From the NCBI RefSeq assembly GCF_008124785.1, contig NZ_VNHU01000006.1, positions 62,001-126,000 on the forward strand: DNA of 64,000 bases, read 5' to 3'. Source of the stretch: Aquimarina intermedia. Its GTDB lineage: Bacteria; Bacteroidota; Bacteroidia; Flavobacteriales; Flavobacteriaceae. Position numbers and translations under genes: made by a program. This document shows, one piece after another, positions 44,570-55,311 of the stretch; positions within the stretch are counted from its first letter, which is position 1; each line of letters opens with the position of its first letter. The notes under the pieces were generated by a model. The model had not been told where the DNA came from, made no database searches, and saw only the letters and a list, made by a program, of their open reading frames with translations.

Positions 44570-45067
44570 TTAGAAATGCGCCTCTTTCTTAAGTTGTGCC
44601 ATTTTTATGGCTGCGATTGCGGCTTCGGTCCCTTTATTACCATGTTTGCCACCAGAACGATCAATCGATTGTTGCATGGTATTATCAGTAAGCACACAAA
44701 AAATAACGGGAATATCACTTGTTACATTAAGATCTTTAATCCCTTGAGTCACCCCTTGACATACAAAGTCAAAATGCTGCGTTTCGCCTTTGATAACAGA
44801 TCCAATGGCAATAACTGCATCAAGCATATCATAACTTTTTTGCATTTTTTTGCATCCATAGATAAGCTCAAAGCTTCCGGGAACGTTCCATCGTACGATA
44901 TTATCCTTTAACGCTCCGCAGTCTATTAAAGCATCGAATGCTCCTTGAAAAAGACCTTCGGTAATAGTGTCATTCCACTCAGAAACAACAATCCCAAACC
45001 GAAAATCTTTCGCGTTTGGGATTGTAGCTTTATTATAATGAGATAAATTTTTATTCTCTGTAGCCAT
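44570..45067 (-). CDS. ribH: 6,7-dimethyl-8-ribityllumazine synthase
   Basis: 165 residues. FGIVVSEWNDTITEGLFQGA near the start, the substrate-loop motif VPGSFELIYGCKK, and AIGSVIKGETQHFDFVC, which contains the catalytic histidine. Condenses 5-amino-6-ribitylaminouracil with dihydroxybutanone phosphate, the step before riboflavin synthase, as an icosahedral or pentameric assembly. Length is normal. Confidence 0.96.
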   Translation of the reverse strand: MATENKNLSHYNKATIPNAKDFRFGIVVSEWNDTITEGLFQGAFDALIDCGALKDNIVRWNVPGSFELIYGCKKMQKSYDMLDAVIAIGSVIKGETQHFDFVCQGVTQGIKDLNVTSDIPVIFCVLTDNTMQQSIDRSGGKHGNKGTEAAIAAIKMAQLKKEAHF

Positions 45068-45143
45068 AATAAAATTATATGTTAGTCATTCATGCTATTT
45101 AAGCAGCACTTATAACCGTGATCAAAGGAACAAGTGAAAGCGA

Positions 45144-45917
45144 TTAATTAGTTGCCGCTTTTGCTCTACCTAAGTGTACTTCAACTTGATTAGCTTCAAC
45201 ACTTGAAGGAAACTCTTCTTTAATTCTTTCCAAATAAGTAATTGCAACATCTGCTTTATCCAGTGATAGTGCAGTTATAGCTGCTTTCAATAAAAACTTC
45301 GGAGTTGTTAAAGAATTCGTCTTCGTTTCTGCCGCTTTCACATAATACGATAATGCTTGTTCTGGCTGATCAAGTTGTGCAAATGCATCCCCGATACCTC
45401 CTAAGGCTAACGGACCTAGCATTTGATCATCACTTTTAAACTCATCCAAGTAGGCAATCGCCTCTTCGTACTTGCTCATATTAAGATACGAGAATCCTGC
45501 ATAATAGTTAGCCAGATTTGCAGCTTTAGTTCCACCGTAATTTTCAATGATTTCAATAAAACCATATTTTCCTTCTCCCCCGTTAAGCGCTAAGCCATAT
45601 AAAGAATCACTGATTTTTTCATTACCGGTCACAGCATCGTTAAAATACTGTTGTGCTCTAAACATTTCGTTAGATGCCTCTTGCTCTTTTGGCTCCTGAA
45701 CCAATTTTTGATACCCAAGATATCCTAAAACTATAAAGGCTACAACGCCAATAAAAATAAAGATATACTTTTGATTAGCCGCTACCCACTCTTCAGTTTT
45801 TGAAGCACCTTCATCTAAGGTATTGAATACTTCGGCAGTAGTTGATTGATCTTCTACTTGCTCAACTTCTTCTTCTTTACTTTTAGGTTTGTATCCTCGT
45901 TTCTTGTAAGTTGCCAT
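45144..45917 (-). CDS. Tetratricopeptide-repeat membrane protein
   Basis: 257 residues. A cytoplasmic N-terminus rich in charge, one membrane segment (about 48-68, YIFIFIGVVAFIVLGYLG), then a periplasmic TPR region (about 80-255) with repeats such as AANLANYYAGFSYLNMSKYE and GIGDAFAQLDQPEQALSYY. The layout resembles YfgM-like envelope chaperone partners. No enzyme motif. Upstream of ribH and divergent from recF. Confidence 0.8.
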   Translation of the reverse strand: MATYKKRGYKPKSKEEEVEQVEDQSTTAEVFNTLDEGASKTEEWVAANQKYIFIFIGVVAFIVLGYLGYQKLVQEPKEQEASNEMFRAQQYFNDAVTGNEKISDSLYGLALNGGEGKYGFIEIIENYGGTKAANLANYYAGFSYLNMSKYEEAIAYLDEFKSDDQMLGPLALGGIGDAFAQLDQPEQALSYYVKAAETKTNSLTTPKFLLKAAITALSLDKADVAITYLERIKEEFPSSVEANQVEVHLGRAKAATN

Positions 45918-46053
45918 AAATTTTCTTTAATGAAGGGCAAAAATAAAATTTTTATTCATATTTAAAAGCGAAAATATTTGTTATTTTTCGATAATTTGCA
46001 GTACTTTTCTATGAATAACACAATCCATAGTACACCTTGACTACCAGTAGTTT

Positions 46054-47133
46054 ATGATTTTAAAATCGCTTTCTCTTTTAAATTACAAGAATTTTGACTC
46101 CATATCTTTTGAATTTGATAACCATATTAATTGCTTAGTCGGGAATAATGGGGTTGGTAAAACGAATGTTCTGGATGCTATCTATCACCTGTCGTTTGCA
46201 AAGAGTTATTTCAATCCTATTACCAGTCAAAATATAAGACATTCGAGCGATTTTTTTGTAGTGGAAGGCATTTATGAAAAAGAAGCGCGAACAGAACATG
46301 TACTGGTAAGTGCGAAAAAAGGACAGAAAAAAGTAGTAAAACGAAATAATAAGGTATATCCTACAATTAGTAAGCACATTGGTTTTTTGCCGTTAGTTAT
46401 TATTTCTCCTGCCGATCGGGATCTAATTACAGAAGGAAGCGAAACTCGTAGAAAATTTATAGATGGAGTCATTGCGCAAAGTGATGCTCAATTTTTGAAA
46501 ACACTACTTAATTATTCCAAAGTTGTTTCTCAACGTAATTCGCTTTTAAAATACTTTTCGGCTAATGCTACATTCGACAAAACTACTTTGGACGTTTATA
46601 ACCAACAATTACATGACCTGGGTACTGTTATCTATAATAAAAGAGAAGATTTTTTAGAGACATTTACACCTATTTTTACCGAACGATATAAAGCCATCAG
46701 CTCTGGAAATGAAGTGGTTTCTGTTACCTACCAAAGCAGGTTGTCAGAGCTGCCTTTGATTAACCTATTAGAAGAAAACCTTTCTAAAGATCGGATGTTA
46801 CAATATACCAGTGTAGGTACACACAAGGATGATTTATCTTTTGAAATCGATCAACATCCCATCAAAAAGTTCGGAAGTCAAGGGCAACAAAAATCTTTTC
46901 TGATTGCTCTAAAATTAGCTCAATTTGATTTTATTAAACAAAAAAGTAACGTCAATCCAATTTTACTTTTGGATGATATCTTTGATAAATTAGATGAAAC
47001 CAGAGTCGAACACATTATTAAGCTGGTAAATGAACAAAATTTTGGTCAATTGTTCATAAGCGACACACATGCTGACCGAACTGAAACTGTCGTAAAAAAA
47101 ATATCTCAGTCTTATAAAATATTTAAATTGTGA
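46054..47133 (+). CDS. recF: DNA replication and repair protein RecF
   Basis: 359 residues, SMC-like ABC ATPase. Walker [21 protein letters not shown] near residue 30, the signature [20 protein letters not shown] and Walker [17 protein letters not shown]. Helps load RecA at gaps. Followed by a lipoprotein gene and a DUF721 gene, a common grouping. Confidence 0.95.
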   Translation: MILKSLSLLNYKNFDSISFEFDNHINCLVGNNGVGKTNVLDAIYHLSFAKSYFNPITSQNIRHSSDFFVVEGIYEKEARTEHVLVSAKKGQKKVVKRNNKVYPTISKHIGFLPLVIISPADRDLITEGSETRRKFIDGVIAQSDAQFLKTLLNYSKVVSQRNSLLKYFSANATFDKTTLDVYNQQLHDLGTVIYNKREDFLETFTPIFTERYKAISSGNEVVSVTYQSRLSELPLINLLEENLSKDRMLQYTSVGTHKDDLSFEIDQHPIKKFGSQGQQKSFLIALKLAQFDFIKQKSNVNPILLLDDIFDKLDETRVEHIIKLVNEQNFGQLFISDTHADRTETVVKKISQSYKIFKL

Positions 47134-47137
47134 GCAT

Positions 47138-47566
47138 ATGAAATGTTATAAAGGAATTATTATACTCATTATAGTATTCGGAACTCTTTCTTGTAATAAG
47201 GTGAGTCCTAAAGATCAGATAGCTAACTTAAACGGCTATTGGGAAATTAGTAAGGTTCAAACCGCTGAAGGTAAAGAAAAAGTATATAATTTTAATCAGT
47301 CCATAGATTTCATCGAACTAGCAGGAGATTCTGTAGGTGTGAGAAAGAAATTACAACCTCAATTGAATGGCACCTTTATCACCTTTAAAAACAGTGAAAA
47401 ATTTAGGGTTATGATTCAAAATGACAGTGTGTATTTAGAATATAGTACGCCTTATGACTCCTGGAGAGAGACTTTAATTTCTGCAAAAGAAGATGAGTTA
47501 ATTCTGCGCAACCCGGATGGAAATTTGTACTTTTACCGACCATACGCTAAACTTAATTTAGAATGA
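47138..47566 (+). CDS. Lipocalin-like lipoprotein
   Basis: 142 residues, lipobox TLS/C at Cys19. NLNGYWEISKVQTAEGKEK followed by a run of predicted beta strands resembles small lipocalin-like families of Bacteroidota. No ligand or function can be named. Starts 4 bp after recF and overlaps the next gene by 4 bp, so it sits in the recF operon. Confidence 0.72.
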   Translation: MKCYKGIIILIIVFGTLSCNKVSPKDQIANLNGYWEISKVQTAEGKEKVYNFNQSIDFIELAGDSVGVRKKLQPQLNGTFITFKNSEKFRVMIQNDSVYLEYSTPYDSWRETLISAKEDELILRNPDGNLYFYRPYAKLNLE

Positions 47567-47859
47567 AAAAAAGAGGCGAAGATTCTTTTAGTATAGGAGA
47601 TGTTCTAAAAGATTTTGTTGACTCAAACAAACTGCAAACAGGACTGGACAAGGTAGCTGTGCAAGATGTTTGGGCTGATGTTATGGGTCCGGCCATTGTA
47701 AATTATACCCGATCCATAAAATTAGATAGAGACACATTGTATATTGAACTCACCTCATCTGTTTTGCGAGAAGAATTAAGTTATGGCCGCGAAAAAATCA
47801 TTAATAATCTCAACGAAGCTTTAAAAAAAGATTTAATTAAAAAACTAATCCTTAGATAG
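47563..47859 (+). CDS. DUF721 protein, DciA-like
   Basis: 98 residues. The DUF721 core is seen in VQDVWADVMGPAIVNYTRSI and LSYGREKIINNLNEAL. Members of this family include DciA, which loads the replicative helicase in bacteria lacking DnaC-type loaders; the link to recF is frequent. Its last 15 bp overlap the convergent thioesterase gene. Confidence 0.85.
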   Translation: MKKRGEDSFSIGDVLKDFVDSNKLQTGLDKVAVQDVWADVMGPAIVNYTRSIKLDRDTLYIELTSSVLREELSYGREKIINNLNEALKKDLIKKLILR

Positions 47860-48246
47860 TTCTTCCAGTCGGTCTCGCACATATTCGATTTTGGTCTTAT
47901 TATGAGGTACAGGGATCCCGTCTTCATTCAAATTTACCAAGGTGATATTCTCAACTTTAAGAATCGTTTTTCTACTTAGTTTATTACGAACTTCACAGCG
48001 CAAGGTTAAGGAGGTTGAACCAAACTTAACAACATCCATTCCTATTTCTACGATATCCCCTTGAACTGCTGAGCTGATAAAATTAATTTCAGAAATAAAC
48101 TTGGTGACTACCCGTTTATTATCCAATTGTATGACGCCGTATAAAGCAGCTTCTTCATCTATCCATTCCAGCAGTCGACCGCCAAACAAAGTCTCATTAG
48201 GGTTTAAATCTTCGGGTTTCACCATTTTCCTTGTATGGTATCTCAT
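47845..48246 (-). CDS. Acyl-CoA thioesterase (hotdog fold)
   Basis: 133 residues, single hotdog domain of the YciA/BACH type. NPNETLFGGRLLEWIDEEAA carries the conserved N-terminal helix and catalytic aspartate, followed by FISEINFISSAVQGDIVEIG. Hydrolyses acyl-CoA in the cytoplasm; chain length cannot be told. Convergent with and slightly overlapping the DUF721 gene. Confidence 0.87.
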   Translation of the reverse strand: MRYHTRKMVKPEDLNPNETLFGGRLLEWIDEEAALYGVIQLDNKRVVTKFISEINFISSAVQGDIVEIGMDVVKFGSTSLTLRCEVRNKLSRKTILKVENITLVNLNEDGIPVPHNKTKIEYVRDRLEELSKD

Positions 48247-48406
48247 AGTAAAAGTATCATTAGGTTAACATTTTAAAGTTACGAAAAACCTAACCAAACA
48301 AGTTAAGAGCGAAAGGGAATCTTATAAGATTTATCAGCTTTAAAAAAACATGAAGTTTTTTTGAACGATCCATAAAATGTAATGATCCTTTTTACAGTTT
48401 TAGTAA

Positions 48407-50143
48407 TCACAAAACTGTTACTGTCTCACAAAATTCAATTCCGTCCGGACATTCCGGTGATTGATACCGTATGCAGACTTCATAGACCCCCACAAGTAAA
48501 TTATATTGCATGACATTATCACCTCCTACACCTCCACCATCTTCTTCTATAAACACATTATCAATATACCACGAATAGGTCACGTCATTCTTTTCAGGGA
48601 AATCTGCAGTAAAGCTGTAAAGCGGCAGCAGTAATAGTTTTTCATAAGTAAATTCTAATTGTGGACAGATTGGCGCGACCTCTATCTGCATACAATATTG
48701 CATTCCCTGAGGACAAGAAGCTGATACTGCTTCAATACAGACAGTATACGATCCTGGAGCAAAAGTATAATTAAGTAAATTATCACCGGTGGGACCCCCA
48801 TCGTCTGCCTCTATCAATACTCCATTAATTAACCAATTATATTTTTGAACATCTCTATCTTTAAAATCTGCTGTAAATGTATAGTCCAAACTATTAGGCA
48901 CTTGAGATGCTACAAAAGAAAGCAAAGAGCAATATTCAGGAACTATAATTTCTTCACAATATTCCATTCCCTGAGGACAAGAAGCTGATACTGCTTCAAT
49001 ACAGACAGTATGCGATCCTGGAGCAAAAGTAAAGTTAAATACGTTATCACCTAGAAGACCACCGTCATTCGCCTCAATCAACACCCCGTCAATAAACCAA
49101 CTATACTGTAAAGCATCACGGTCTGCAAAATCTGCTGTAAAATTGAATTCTAAACTATTAGTCACTTGTGACGATATAAATGAGAGTGGTGCACAATATT
49201 CTGGTACCACAATTTCTTTACAAAATTGGGTTGCATCTAGACACGCTTCTTGAGACTCTATACAAACCGTATAAAATCCGGGTTGAGAAAAAGAATACTC
49301 CAGCAAATTATTTCCTGAGGCACCACCGTCTGATTTGACAGCTACACCATCAACCGACCACGTATAGGGTGAAAACTCAATGGAAGTAGGATTACTTCGC
49401 ACAAAGGTGGAGGTAAGCTCCAGTGAAGAAGTTGATTCTACAGAAAAGTCATATGCAGGACATAGCTCAAAAATATCAGGACATGAATTTATCGTCTGAT
49501 AAATTTCATAATAGGTAGCTACGGTTCTCTTTACCTGTGTTTCTTTATCTATTAGTGTAATAGGAAAATCGAAAACAGGCTGAAAACCAGTTTGTTGGCT
49601 TTGTAGAAAAATATTAAACTCCTGCGATGTATTGATTACAGTAGGCTGGTTGTTTGATTGAAGTATAGAAAAAGGGAAATCTAAATCAAAACAACGATTA
49701 TAAAACTCATTAAATTCAGTTCTAAATGAACGAATACGACAGTTATTAAGAACCTCCAAAAACTCATTTTCAGAAGTAATTTTTAGCGTTGCTAAATTTT
49801 CGGGAAATGAAATTTCTATCGGAAATACGAGCCCTACTATGTTAAAATTATCGCTTTGATTCGTAATTGTTGTACGAAGACCTGCATACGAATTTAACTC
49901 AACTGTAGCGTCAGTGTTATAAGAAAGTTTAATAGGATACTTAAAACTAAAACATTGGTCGGTCTCTGGCTGTTGCGCGATATTTTTGGAAAAATCGTTT
50001 AAAACTGATACCAAGTGGATACTTTGATCATATAACGCCGGCTCATTAGTAGTACTTATAGTAGTATCATCATTGACACAACTAACAATGACTCCCAAGC
50101 TTAGCATCAGAAAACCTCTCAAAAAATAGTTTAAAAATCTCAA
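48407..50143 (-). CDS. Lipoprotein with four cysteine-bearing PKD-like repeats
   Basis: 578 residues, lipobox VIVS/C (Cys22). After an N-terminal region (about 25-240) come four repeats of about 88 residues up to the C-terminus. Each has a W-x-I/V-D/N-G/N-V motif, a Gly-rich turn such as DDGGPTGDN, then SYTVCIEAVSASCPQG and a closing YC...I.V. Every repeat has conserved cysteines that could form disulfides. Similar to PKD-type beta-sandwich folds, but I do not recognize a named family. The 228-residue-frame lipoprotein at 55801 has one copy of the same repeat. Placed just upstream of, and divergent from, the second susC gene. Probable surface adhesin or ligand-binding partner. Confidence 0.7.
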   Translation of the reverse strand: MRFLNYFLRGFLMLSLGVIVSCVNDDTTISTTNEPALYDQSIHLVSVLNDFSKNIAQQPETDQCFSFKYPIKLSYNTDATVELNSYAGLRTTITNQSDNFNIVGLVFPIEISFPENLATLKITSENEFLEVLNNCRIRSFRTEFNEFYNRCFDLDFPFSILQSNNQPTVINTSQEFNIFLQSQQTGFQPVFDFPITLIDKETQVKRTVATYYEIYQTINSCPDIFELCPAYDFSVESTSSLELTSTFVRSNPTSIEFSPYTWSVDGVAVKSDGGASGNNLLEYSFSQPGFYTVCIESQEACLDATQFCKEIVVPEYCAPLSFISSQVTNSLEFNFTADFADRDALQYSWFIDGVLIEANDGGLLGDNVFNFTFAPGSHTVCIEAVSASCPQGMEYCEEIIVPEYCSLLSFVASQVPNSLDYTFTADFKDRDVQKYNWLINGVLIEADDGGPTGDNLLNYTFAPGSYTVCIEAVSASCPQGMQYCMQIEVAPICPQLEFTYEKLLLLPLYSFTADFPEKNDVTYSWYIDNVFIEEDGGGVGGDNVMQYNLLVGVYEVCIRYQSPECPDGIEFCETVTVL

Positions 50144-50417
50144 AATTAGTGTTTTATACTAATGTAACGTACTACTTACCTACTACCCTACCTCGTTATA
50201 TTCAATTTAAAGATACAAATTCAATATTAATTTACGTAGTTGAAAAATTGGATTGGTTAAATGCTTTGCAAAAATTATAGATTTATGCATTATGTAACAA
50301 AATTTACTCAATATTAAATAAACATTAATAAGATCAACAAATTGTTAACAACAATCCTTGATAAATCGAATTCTTTTACTCAATTTTGAGGAATCTAATT
50401 CAAATATTTAAACAATA

Positions 50418-53400
50418 ATGAAAACAAGAACAACAAAAATTCTAATGCTATTTTTTGCATTAGTTGTGCAACTATCGTTTGCGCAGGAAAAATCTATTTC
50501 CGGTAAGGTTACTGATGGGGGTGGCATGCCACTTCCTGGAGTTAATATTATTATCAAAGACTCCAATTCGGGAACACAAACTGATTTTGATGGGCTTTAT
50601 ACTATTCAAGCATCTACAGGTAGCACCTTAGTTTTTAGCTATCTAGGTTTTACAAATAAGGAAATAACTGTTGGTGGTGATGATACTGTGAATGTAGTAT
50701 TAGAAGAATCTGCAGCCCAACTTGATGAAGTGGTTGTTACAGCTCTTGGTATTTCAAGAGAAAAAAAATCATTGGGATATTCTACTCAGGAAGTTGGTGG
50801 AGAAGAAGTTAATCAGGTAAAAACAGCCAATTTCGTAAACTCTTTATCAGGTAAAGCATCTGGTGTTCAGATTAGAAAAAACACCAATATGGGTGGTTCG
50901 ACTAATGTTGTAATTAGAGGAAATTCATCATTGACCGGAAACAACCAAGCATTATTCGTTATTGACGGTGTACCAATTAACAACAATAACTCTAACTCTA
51001 GAGCACAAGAACAAGCTGGAACAGGATATGACTATGGTAATGCTGCATCAGACATTAATCCGGATGATATCGAAAGTGTTAACATATTAAAGGGAGCAGC
51101 TGCTTCGGCCCTATATGGATCTAGAGCAGCCAACGGTGTTGTTATTATTACCACCAAAAGAGGTACAAAGGGTGATGGCTATGGAGTAACCGTTAATTCT
51201 GGTGTAACTTTCGGAACGGTAGATGAATCTACTTTTGTAAAGTATCAGGATCAGTATGGAGCTGGCTATGGCCCTTACTATTCTAGCAGTGATGGTTTCT
51301 TTAATACAGAAGATATCGATAACGATGGGAATTTAGATCTTGTTGTGCCCTTTACAGAAGACGCCTCATACGGAGGTAGATTCGATCCAAATCTTTTGGT
51401 ATATCAATGGGATGCGTTTTATCCGGAGTCTCCGAATTATTTAAAGGCTACTCCGTATGTGAATGCAGCAAATGGCCCGATCGAATTTTTTGAAACTCCT
51501 TTTACATTGACTAATTCTGTATCACTTGACAGAGCAACTGACAAAGGGAGCTTTAGATTAGGATATACTAATTTTGATCAAAAAGGCTTATTGCCAAATA
51601 GTGAATTAAGGAAGAATAACTTTTCGCTTAACGCCGATTACAAATTGACAGAAAAATTAACTGCCAGAGGTTTTGCCAATTATATCAAAACAGATGCTGT
51701 CGGTAGAAACTCAACGGGTTATAATGACAACATCATGGGAATGTTCCGTCAATGGTGGCAAACAAATGTTGATTTAAAACAACAAAGAGATGCTTACTTT
51801 GCAACAGGTAGAAATGTTACTTGGAACAGAAAAAGCACAACTAACCCTGCTCCGATTTATTGGGATAACCCATATTGGACACGTTACGAGAACTATCAGA
51901 GTGATGAGCGTAATCGTTTTATCGGAATTGCATCTTTAAATTATAAGGTAGCGGATTGGTTTGACGTTTTAGGAAGAGTTTCTGTCGATACCTATAATGA
52001 ATTGCAGGAAGAACGTAGAGCTATCGGAAGTGTTCCTTCAGCTTTTGGTTTGGGAACAAGCGGAGCAGATCGTAGTGGTGGTCGTATCGCAACTGAGTCC
52101 GGTTATTCAAGAAAGGATATTGTTACAACAGAATATAATTATGACTTAATTGCAAACTTCAATAAAGACATCACAGAAAAGTTAAACTTAAGCGGATTGG
52201 TTGGTCTTAACGTACGACGTTCTTCCTACAAATCTGTGTTTGCCTCTACTAATGGTGGACTTGCAGTACCAAATATTTATGCTTTACAGAACACAAAATC
52301 ACCTTTGCTCTATCCTTTTGAGAGAGATGAGAAAATTGGCGTAGATGGTATTTACGCAAGTGCTTCTATTGGTTACGACGACACGTACTATTTAGATGCT
52401 ACCATTCGAAGAGATAAATCCTCAACGCTACCTGCTGACAACAGTACTTTTTACTACCCATCTGTTTCAGGAAGTTTTATATTTTCAAAATTATTGGAAG
52501 TTGATGCCATTTCATTTGGTAAGTTTAGATTAAATTATGCAGAAGTTGGTAATAGCCCGGGCTTTGATCGTGTCCTAGACACATATGCTATCAACACGGC
52601 TTTTGGAGGTGCTAGCGCGAGTGTAAAAAACACGAAAAACAATCCGGACTTGAAGCCTGAGACGACTACTAGTATAGAAGCTGGTTTAGAAATGTCATTT
52701 TTAACCGGACGTGTTGGTTTTGACTTCTCTTATTACAAAAATAATACGAAGGATCAGATCATTCCTTTAAGTATCTCTACCGCGACTGGTTATTCTTACA
52801 GACTAATTAATGCTGGAGAAATTGAGAACAAAGGAGTAGAAGTTTCTTTATTTGGAAAAGTTATAGACAACCCAGATTTTGGATGGGAAATAAATGCCAA
52901 CTGGAGTAAAAATGAAAATGCAGTCATTTCTTTATTTACAGATGCAAACGGAAATGAAATCACTAACTATCAACTAGGAAGTTTCCAAGGAGGAGTATCA
53001 GTGAATGCCACAGTTGGTCAACCATTCGGTACCATCCAAGGAACGGATTACACTTATATCAACGGAGAACGAGTTGTTAACGCAAGCAGTGGCGAATACA
53101 TAAAAACGGGAACCTCTGATAATGTTATTGGAAACATAACACCTGATTGGAATGGAGGAATTAACAACAAATTCCGTTATAAAAACATTGGGTTTAGCTT
53201 CTTAATTGATATACAAAAAGGAGGAGATATCTTTTCTTTGGATCAATACTATGGTCGAGCTACTGGATTATACGAAGAAACTGCTTTCACAAATGATTTA
53301 GGAAACCCTGTTCGTAATAGCCTAGCCGATGGTGGAGGTTTTATCAATCCTGGTGTGAACCCTGATGGATCTACAAATACTACCAGAATCCGTGCTGATC

Positions 53401-53699
53401 GATTTGGAGCTTTTGGATACCGTAGAGGACTTCCTAACGCTGCATTTGTTTATGATGCTAGCTATGTAAAATTGAGAGAAGTAGTATTATCTTATAATTT
53501 TCCAAAGAAATTACTTGATAAAACCTTCTTAAATACTGCCACTTTTAGCTTTATCGGATCAAATCTTTGGATTATTGATAAAAACCTTCCACATGCAGAT
53601 CCGGAATCTGGATTAGGTGCTGGAAATTTACAAGGATATTCAACTGGTTCTTTACCTTCAACACGTGATTTTGCATTCAATGTAAAACTTCAATTTTAA
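50418..53699 (+). CDS. SusC/RagA-like TonB-dependent transporter (second locus)
   Basis: 1093 residues. Signal peptide of about 22 residues, carboxypeptidase-like regulatory domain (ISGKVTDGGGMPLPGVNIII), TonB-box region LDEVVVTALGISREKKSLGY, plug with AAASALYGSRAANGVVIITT, and a barrel ending in FNVKLQF. No STN domain at its start. Paired with SusD 11 bp downstream. The locus has no glycoside hydrolase or lyase, so the ligand may be a peptide, protein or glycan; no substrate can be assigned. Confidence 0.93.
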   Translation: MKTRTTKILMLFFALVVQLSFAQEKSISGKVTDGGGMPLPGVNIIIKDSNSGTQTDFDGLYTIQASTGSTLVFSYLGFTNKEITVGGDDTVNVVLEESAAQLDEVVVTALGISREKKSLGYSTQEVGGEEVNQVKTANFVNSLSGKASGVQIRKNTNMGGSTNVVIRGNSSLTGNNQALFVIDGVPINNNNSNSRAQEQAGTGYDYGNAASDINPDDIESVNILKGAAASALYGSRAANGVVIITTKRGTKGDGYGVTVNSGVTFGTVDESTFVKYQDQYGAGYGPYYSSSDGFFNTEDIDNDGNLDLVVPFTEDASYGGRFDPNLLVYQWDAFYPESPNYLKATPYVNAANGPIEFFETPFTLTNSVSLDRATDKGSFRLGYTNFDQKGLLPNSELRKNNFSLNADYKLTEKLTARGFANYIKTDAVGRNSTGYNDNIMGMFRQWWQTNVDLKQQRDAYFATGRNVTWNRKSTTNPAPIYWDNPYWTRYENYQSDERNRFIGIASLNYKVADWFDVLGRVSVDTYNELQEERRAIGSVPSAFGLGTSGADRSGGRIATESGYSRKDIVTTEYNYDLIANFNKDITEKLNLSGLVGLNVRRSSYKSVFASTNGGLAVPNIYALQNTKSPLLYPFERDEKIGVDGIYASASIGYDDTYYLDATIRRDKSSTLPADNSTFYYPSVSGSFIFSKLLEVDAISFGKFRLNYAEVGNSPGFDRVLDTYAINTAFGGASASVKNTKNNPDLKPETTTSIEAGLEMSFLTGRVGFDFSYYKNNTKDQIIPLSISTATGYSYRLINAGEIENKGVEVSLFGKVIDNPDFGWEINANWSKNENAVISLFTDANGNEITNYQLGSFQGGVSVNATVGQPFGTIQGTDYTYINGERVVNASSGEYIKTGTSDNVIGNITPDWNGGINNKFRYKNIGFSFLIDIQKGGDIFSLDQYYGRATGLYEETAFTNDLGNPVRNSLADGGGFINPGVNPDGSTNTTRIRADRFGAFGYRRGLPNAAFVYDASYVKLREVVLSYNFPKKLLDKTFLNTATFSFIGSNLWIIDKNLPHADPESGLGAGNLQGYSTGSLPSTRDFAFNVKLQF

Positions 53700-53710
53700 A
53701 ACATACTATA

Positions 53711-55261
53711 ATGAAAAAGATAATATATCTATTAATTGCCATTATTGGGATAGCTTCATGTTCTGATAATTTGGAAAGTTTAAATGAGAACAAAAAGGAT
53801 CCCTTATCGGTTCCCGGAGAGGCCTTATTCACAAGTGCTCAAAAAAGCCTGGTAGATCTAATGGTTAGTACTAATGTGAATCGTAATATATTCAGATTAG
53901 TGATGCAACAATGGACAGAAACTACCTATACAGATGAAAGTAACTACGATATAGTGACTAGAAACATCCCTCAATCTCAATGGGATGCATTGTACAAGGA
54001 TGTGTTAAAAGATCTGGATGAAGCTTCTAAAGTTATTGAAGAAACGCCTTTATTAGCTACTGATGATCCTGCGCAAAAAGCTAATAAATTAGCGATTATA
54101 GAGATCCTAAATGTCTATGCGTACTCTGTGCTTGTCGATACTTTTGGCGATGTCCCGTATTCTGAAGCATTAGATTCAGATAATTTACTACCAAGATATG
54201 ATGATGACGCTGCTATCTACAGAGATCTTATTGCTAGAATTAATACCGCTATTGATCAGCTAAATACTTCATCAGCTAGTTTTGGTATTCAAGATAATAT
54301 GTATAATGGTGATGTTTCTAAATGGTTAAAATTTGGAAATTCACTGAAACTAAAGATGGGAATTACCATATCAGACTTATCCTCAGAAGCTGCCTTAGCG
54401 CAAGCCACGATAGAAGATGCTGCTACTAATGTTTTTGAAAGCAATGAGGACAATGCAGCGCTGACGTATTTGAGTGCTACACCGAATACCAACCCTGTTT
54501 ATGTAGACCTTACGCTAAGCGGACGAGATGATTTTGTTCCAACAAGTACAATTGTTGATCAAATGCAGCCTAGAACTTATGAAATATTAGAAGACAGTAA
54601 TGAAGACGGAGTTATAGATGAGAATGATAATGAAACAGTTGTTCCAGGTTCTGTTACTTATACAGATCCAAGAGCAAAGTTTTATTTTGATAACAATGTC
54701 GATGCTGATGAATCGATAGCTCAGACAGTTTATTTAGGTGGAACTCCCGGAGCAAGTAATTCTTATAGTGATTTTACTCATATCAGTGAGAAAATTTCAA
54801 AAGATCCTACCTTAGAGGGGGTGATCATGGACTATGCTGAAGTCAAGTTTCTTTTAGCTGAAGCTGCAGCCAGAGGCTATGTGGTGCCTGGGACTGTTGA
54901 AACTAATTACAACGATGCAATCGAAGCATCAATCCTTTACTGGGGTGGTACTATGGATGAGGCCGCAACTCACCTAGCTAGAACTGAAGTTGCTTATGCT
55001 ACCGCTTCTGGAGATTGGAAAGAAAAAATTGGAACTCAGAAGTGGATAGCTCTTTACAACAGAGGTTATGCTGCTTGGAATTCATGGAAACTTCTTGACT
55101 ATCCGGTTTTAGAGCTTCCTGCAGATCCCGTTTCCGATACTCCTGTTAGATACACTTACCCGATAGTAGAACAAACATTAAACGGTTCTAGCTACGGTGC
55201 AGCTTCGGCAGCAATTGGTGGTGACCTTGTAACTACAAAGGTTTTTTGGGACGTTAATTAA
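53711..55261 (+). CDS. SusD/RagB-like lipoprotein (second locus)
   Basis: 516 residues, lipobox GIAS/C (Cys17). Sequence style matches the SusD_2-like group (for example VDTFGDVPYSEALDSDN and AEVKFLLAEAAARGYVV, then KEKIGTQKWIALYNRGYAAW). Surface partner of the SusC encoded just upstream. A strong terminator lies 25 bp after its stop, ending the two-gene operon. Confidence 0.9.
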   Translation: MKKIIYLLIAIIGIASCSDNLESLNENKKDPLSVPGEALFTSAQKSLVDLMVSTNVNRNIFRLVMQQWTETTYTDESNYDIVTRNIPQSQWDALYKDVLKDLDEASKVIEETPLLATDDPAQKANKLAIIEILNVYAYSVLVDTFGDVPYSEALDSDNLLPRYDDDAAIYRDLIARINTAIDQLNTSSASFGIQDNMYNGDVSKWLKFGNSLKLKMGITISDLSSEAALAQATIEDAATNVFESNEDNAALTYLSATPNTNPVYVDLTLSGRDDFVPTSTIVDQMQPRTYEILEDSNEDGVIDENDNETVVPGSVTYTDPRAKFYFDNNVDADESIAQTVYLGGTPGASNSYSDFTHISEKISKDPTLEGVIMDYAEVKFLLAEAAARGYVVPGTVETNYNDAIEASILYWGGTMDEAATHLARTEVAYATASGDWKEKIGTQKWIALYNRGYAAWNSWKLLDYPVLELPADPVSDTPVRYTYPIVEQTLNGSSYGAASAAIGGDLVTTKVFWDVN

Positions 55262-55285
55262 TGACATCAACAAAATAATTAATCC

Positions 55286-55311
55286 AAGCCCTTCCTTGTG
55301 AAGGGCTTTTT
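55286..55311 (+). terminator. Terminator of the second susCD operon
   Basis: AAGCCCTTC pairs perfectly with GAAGGGCTT and is followed by a T-run, 24 bp after the susD stop. Confidence 0.9.
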
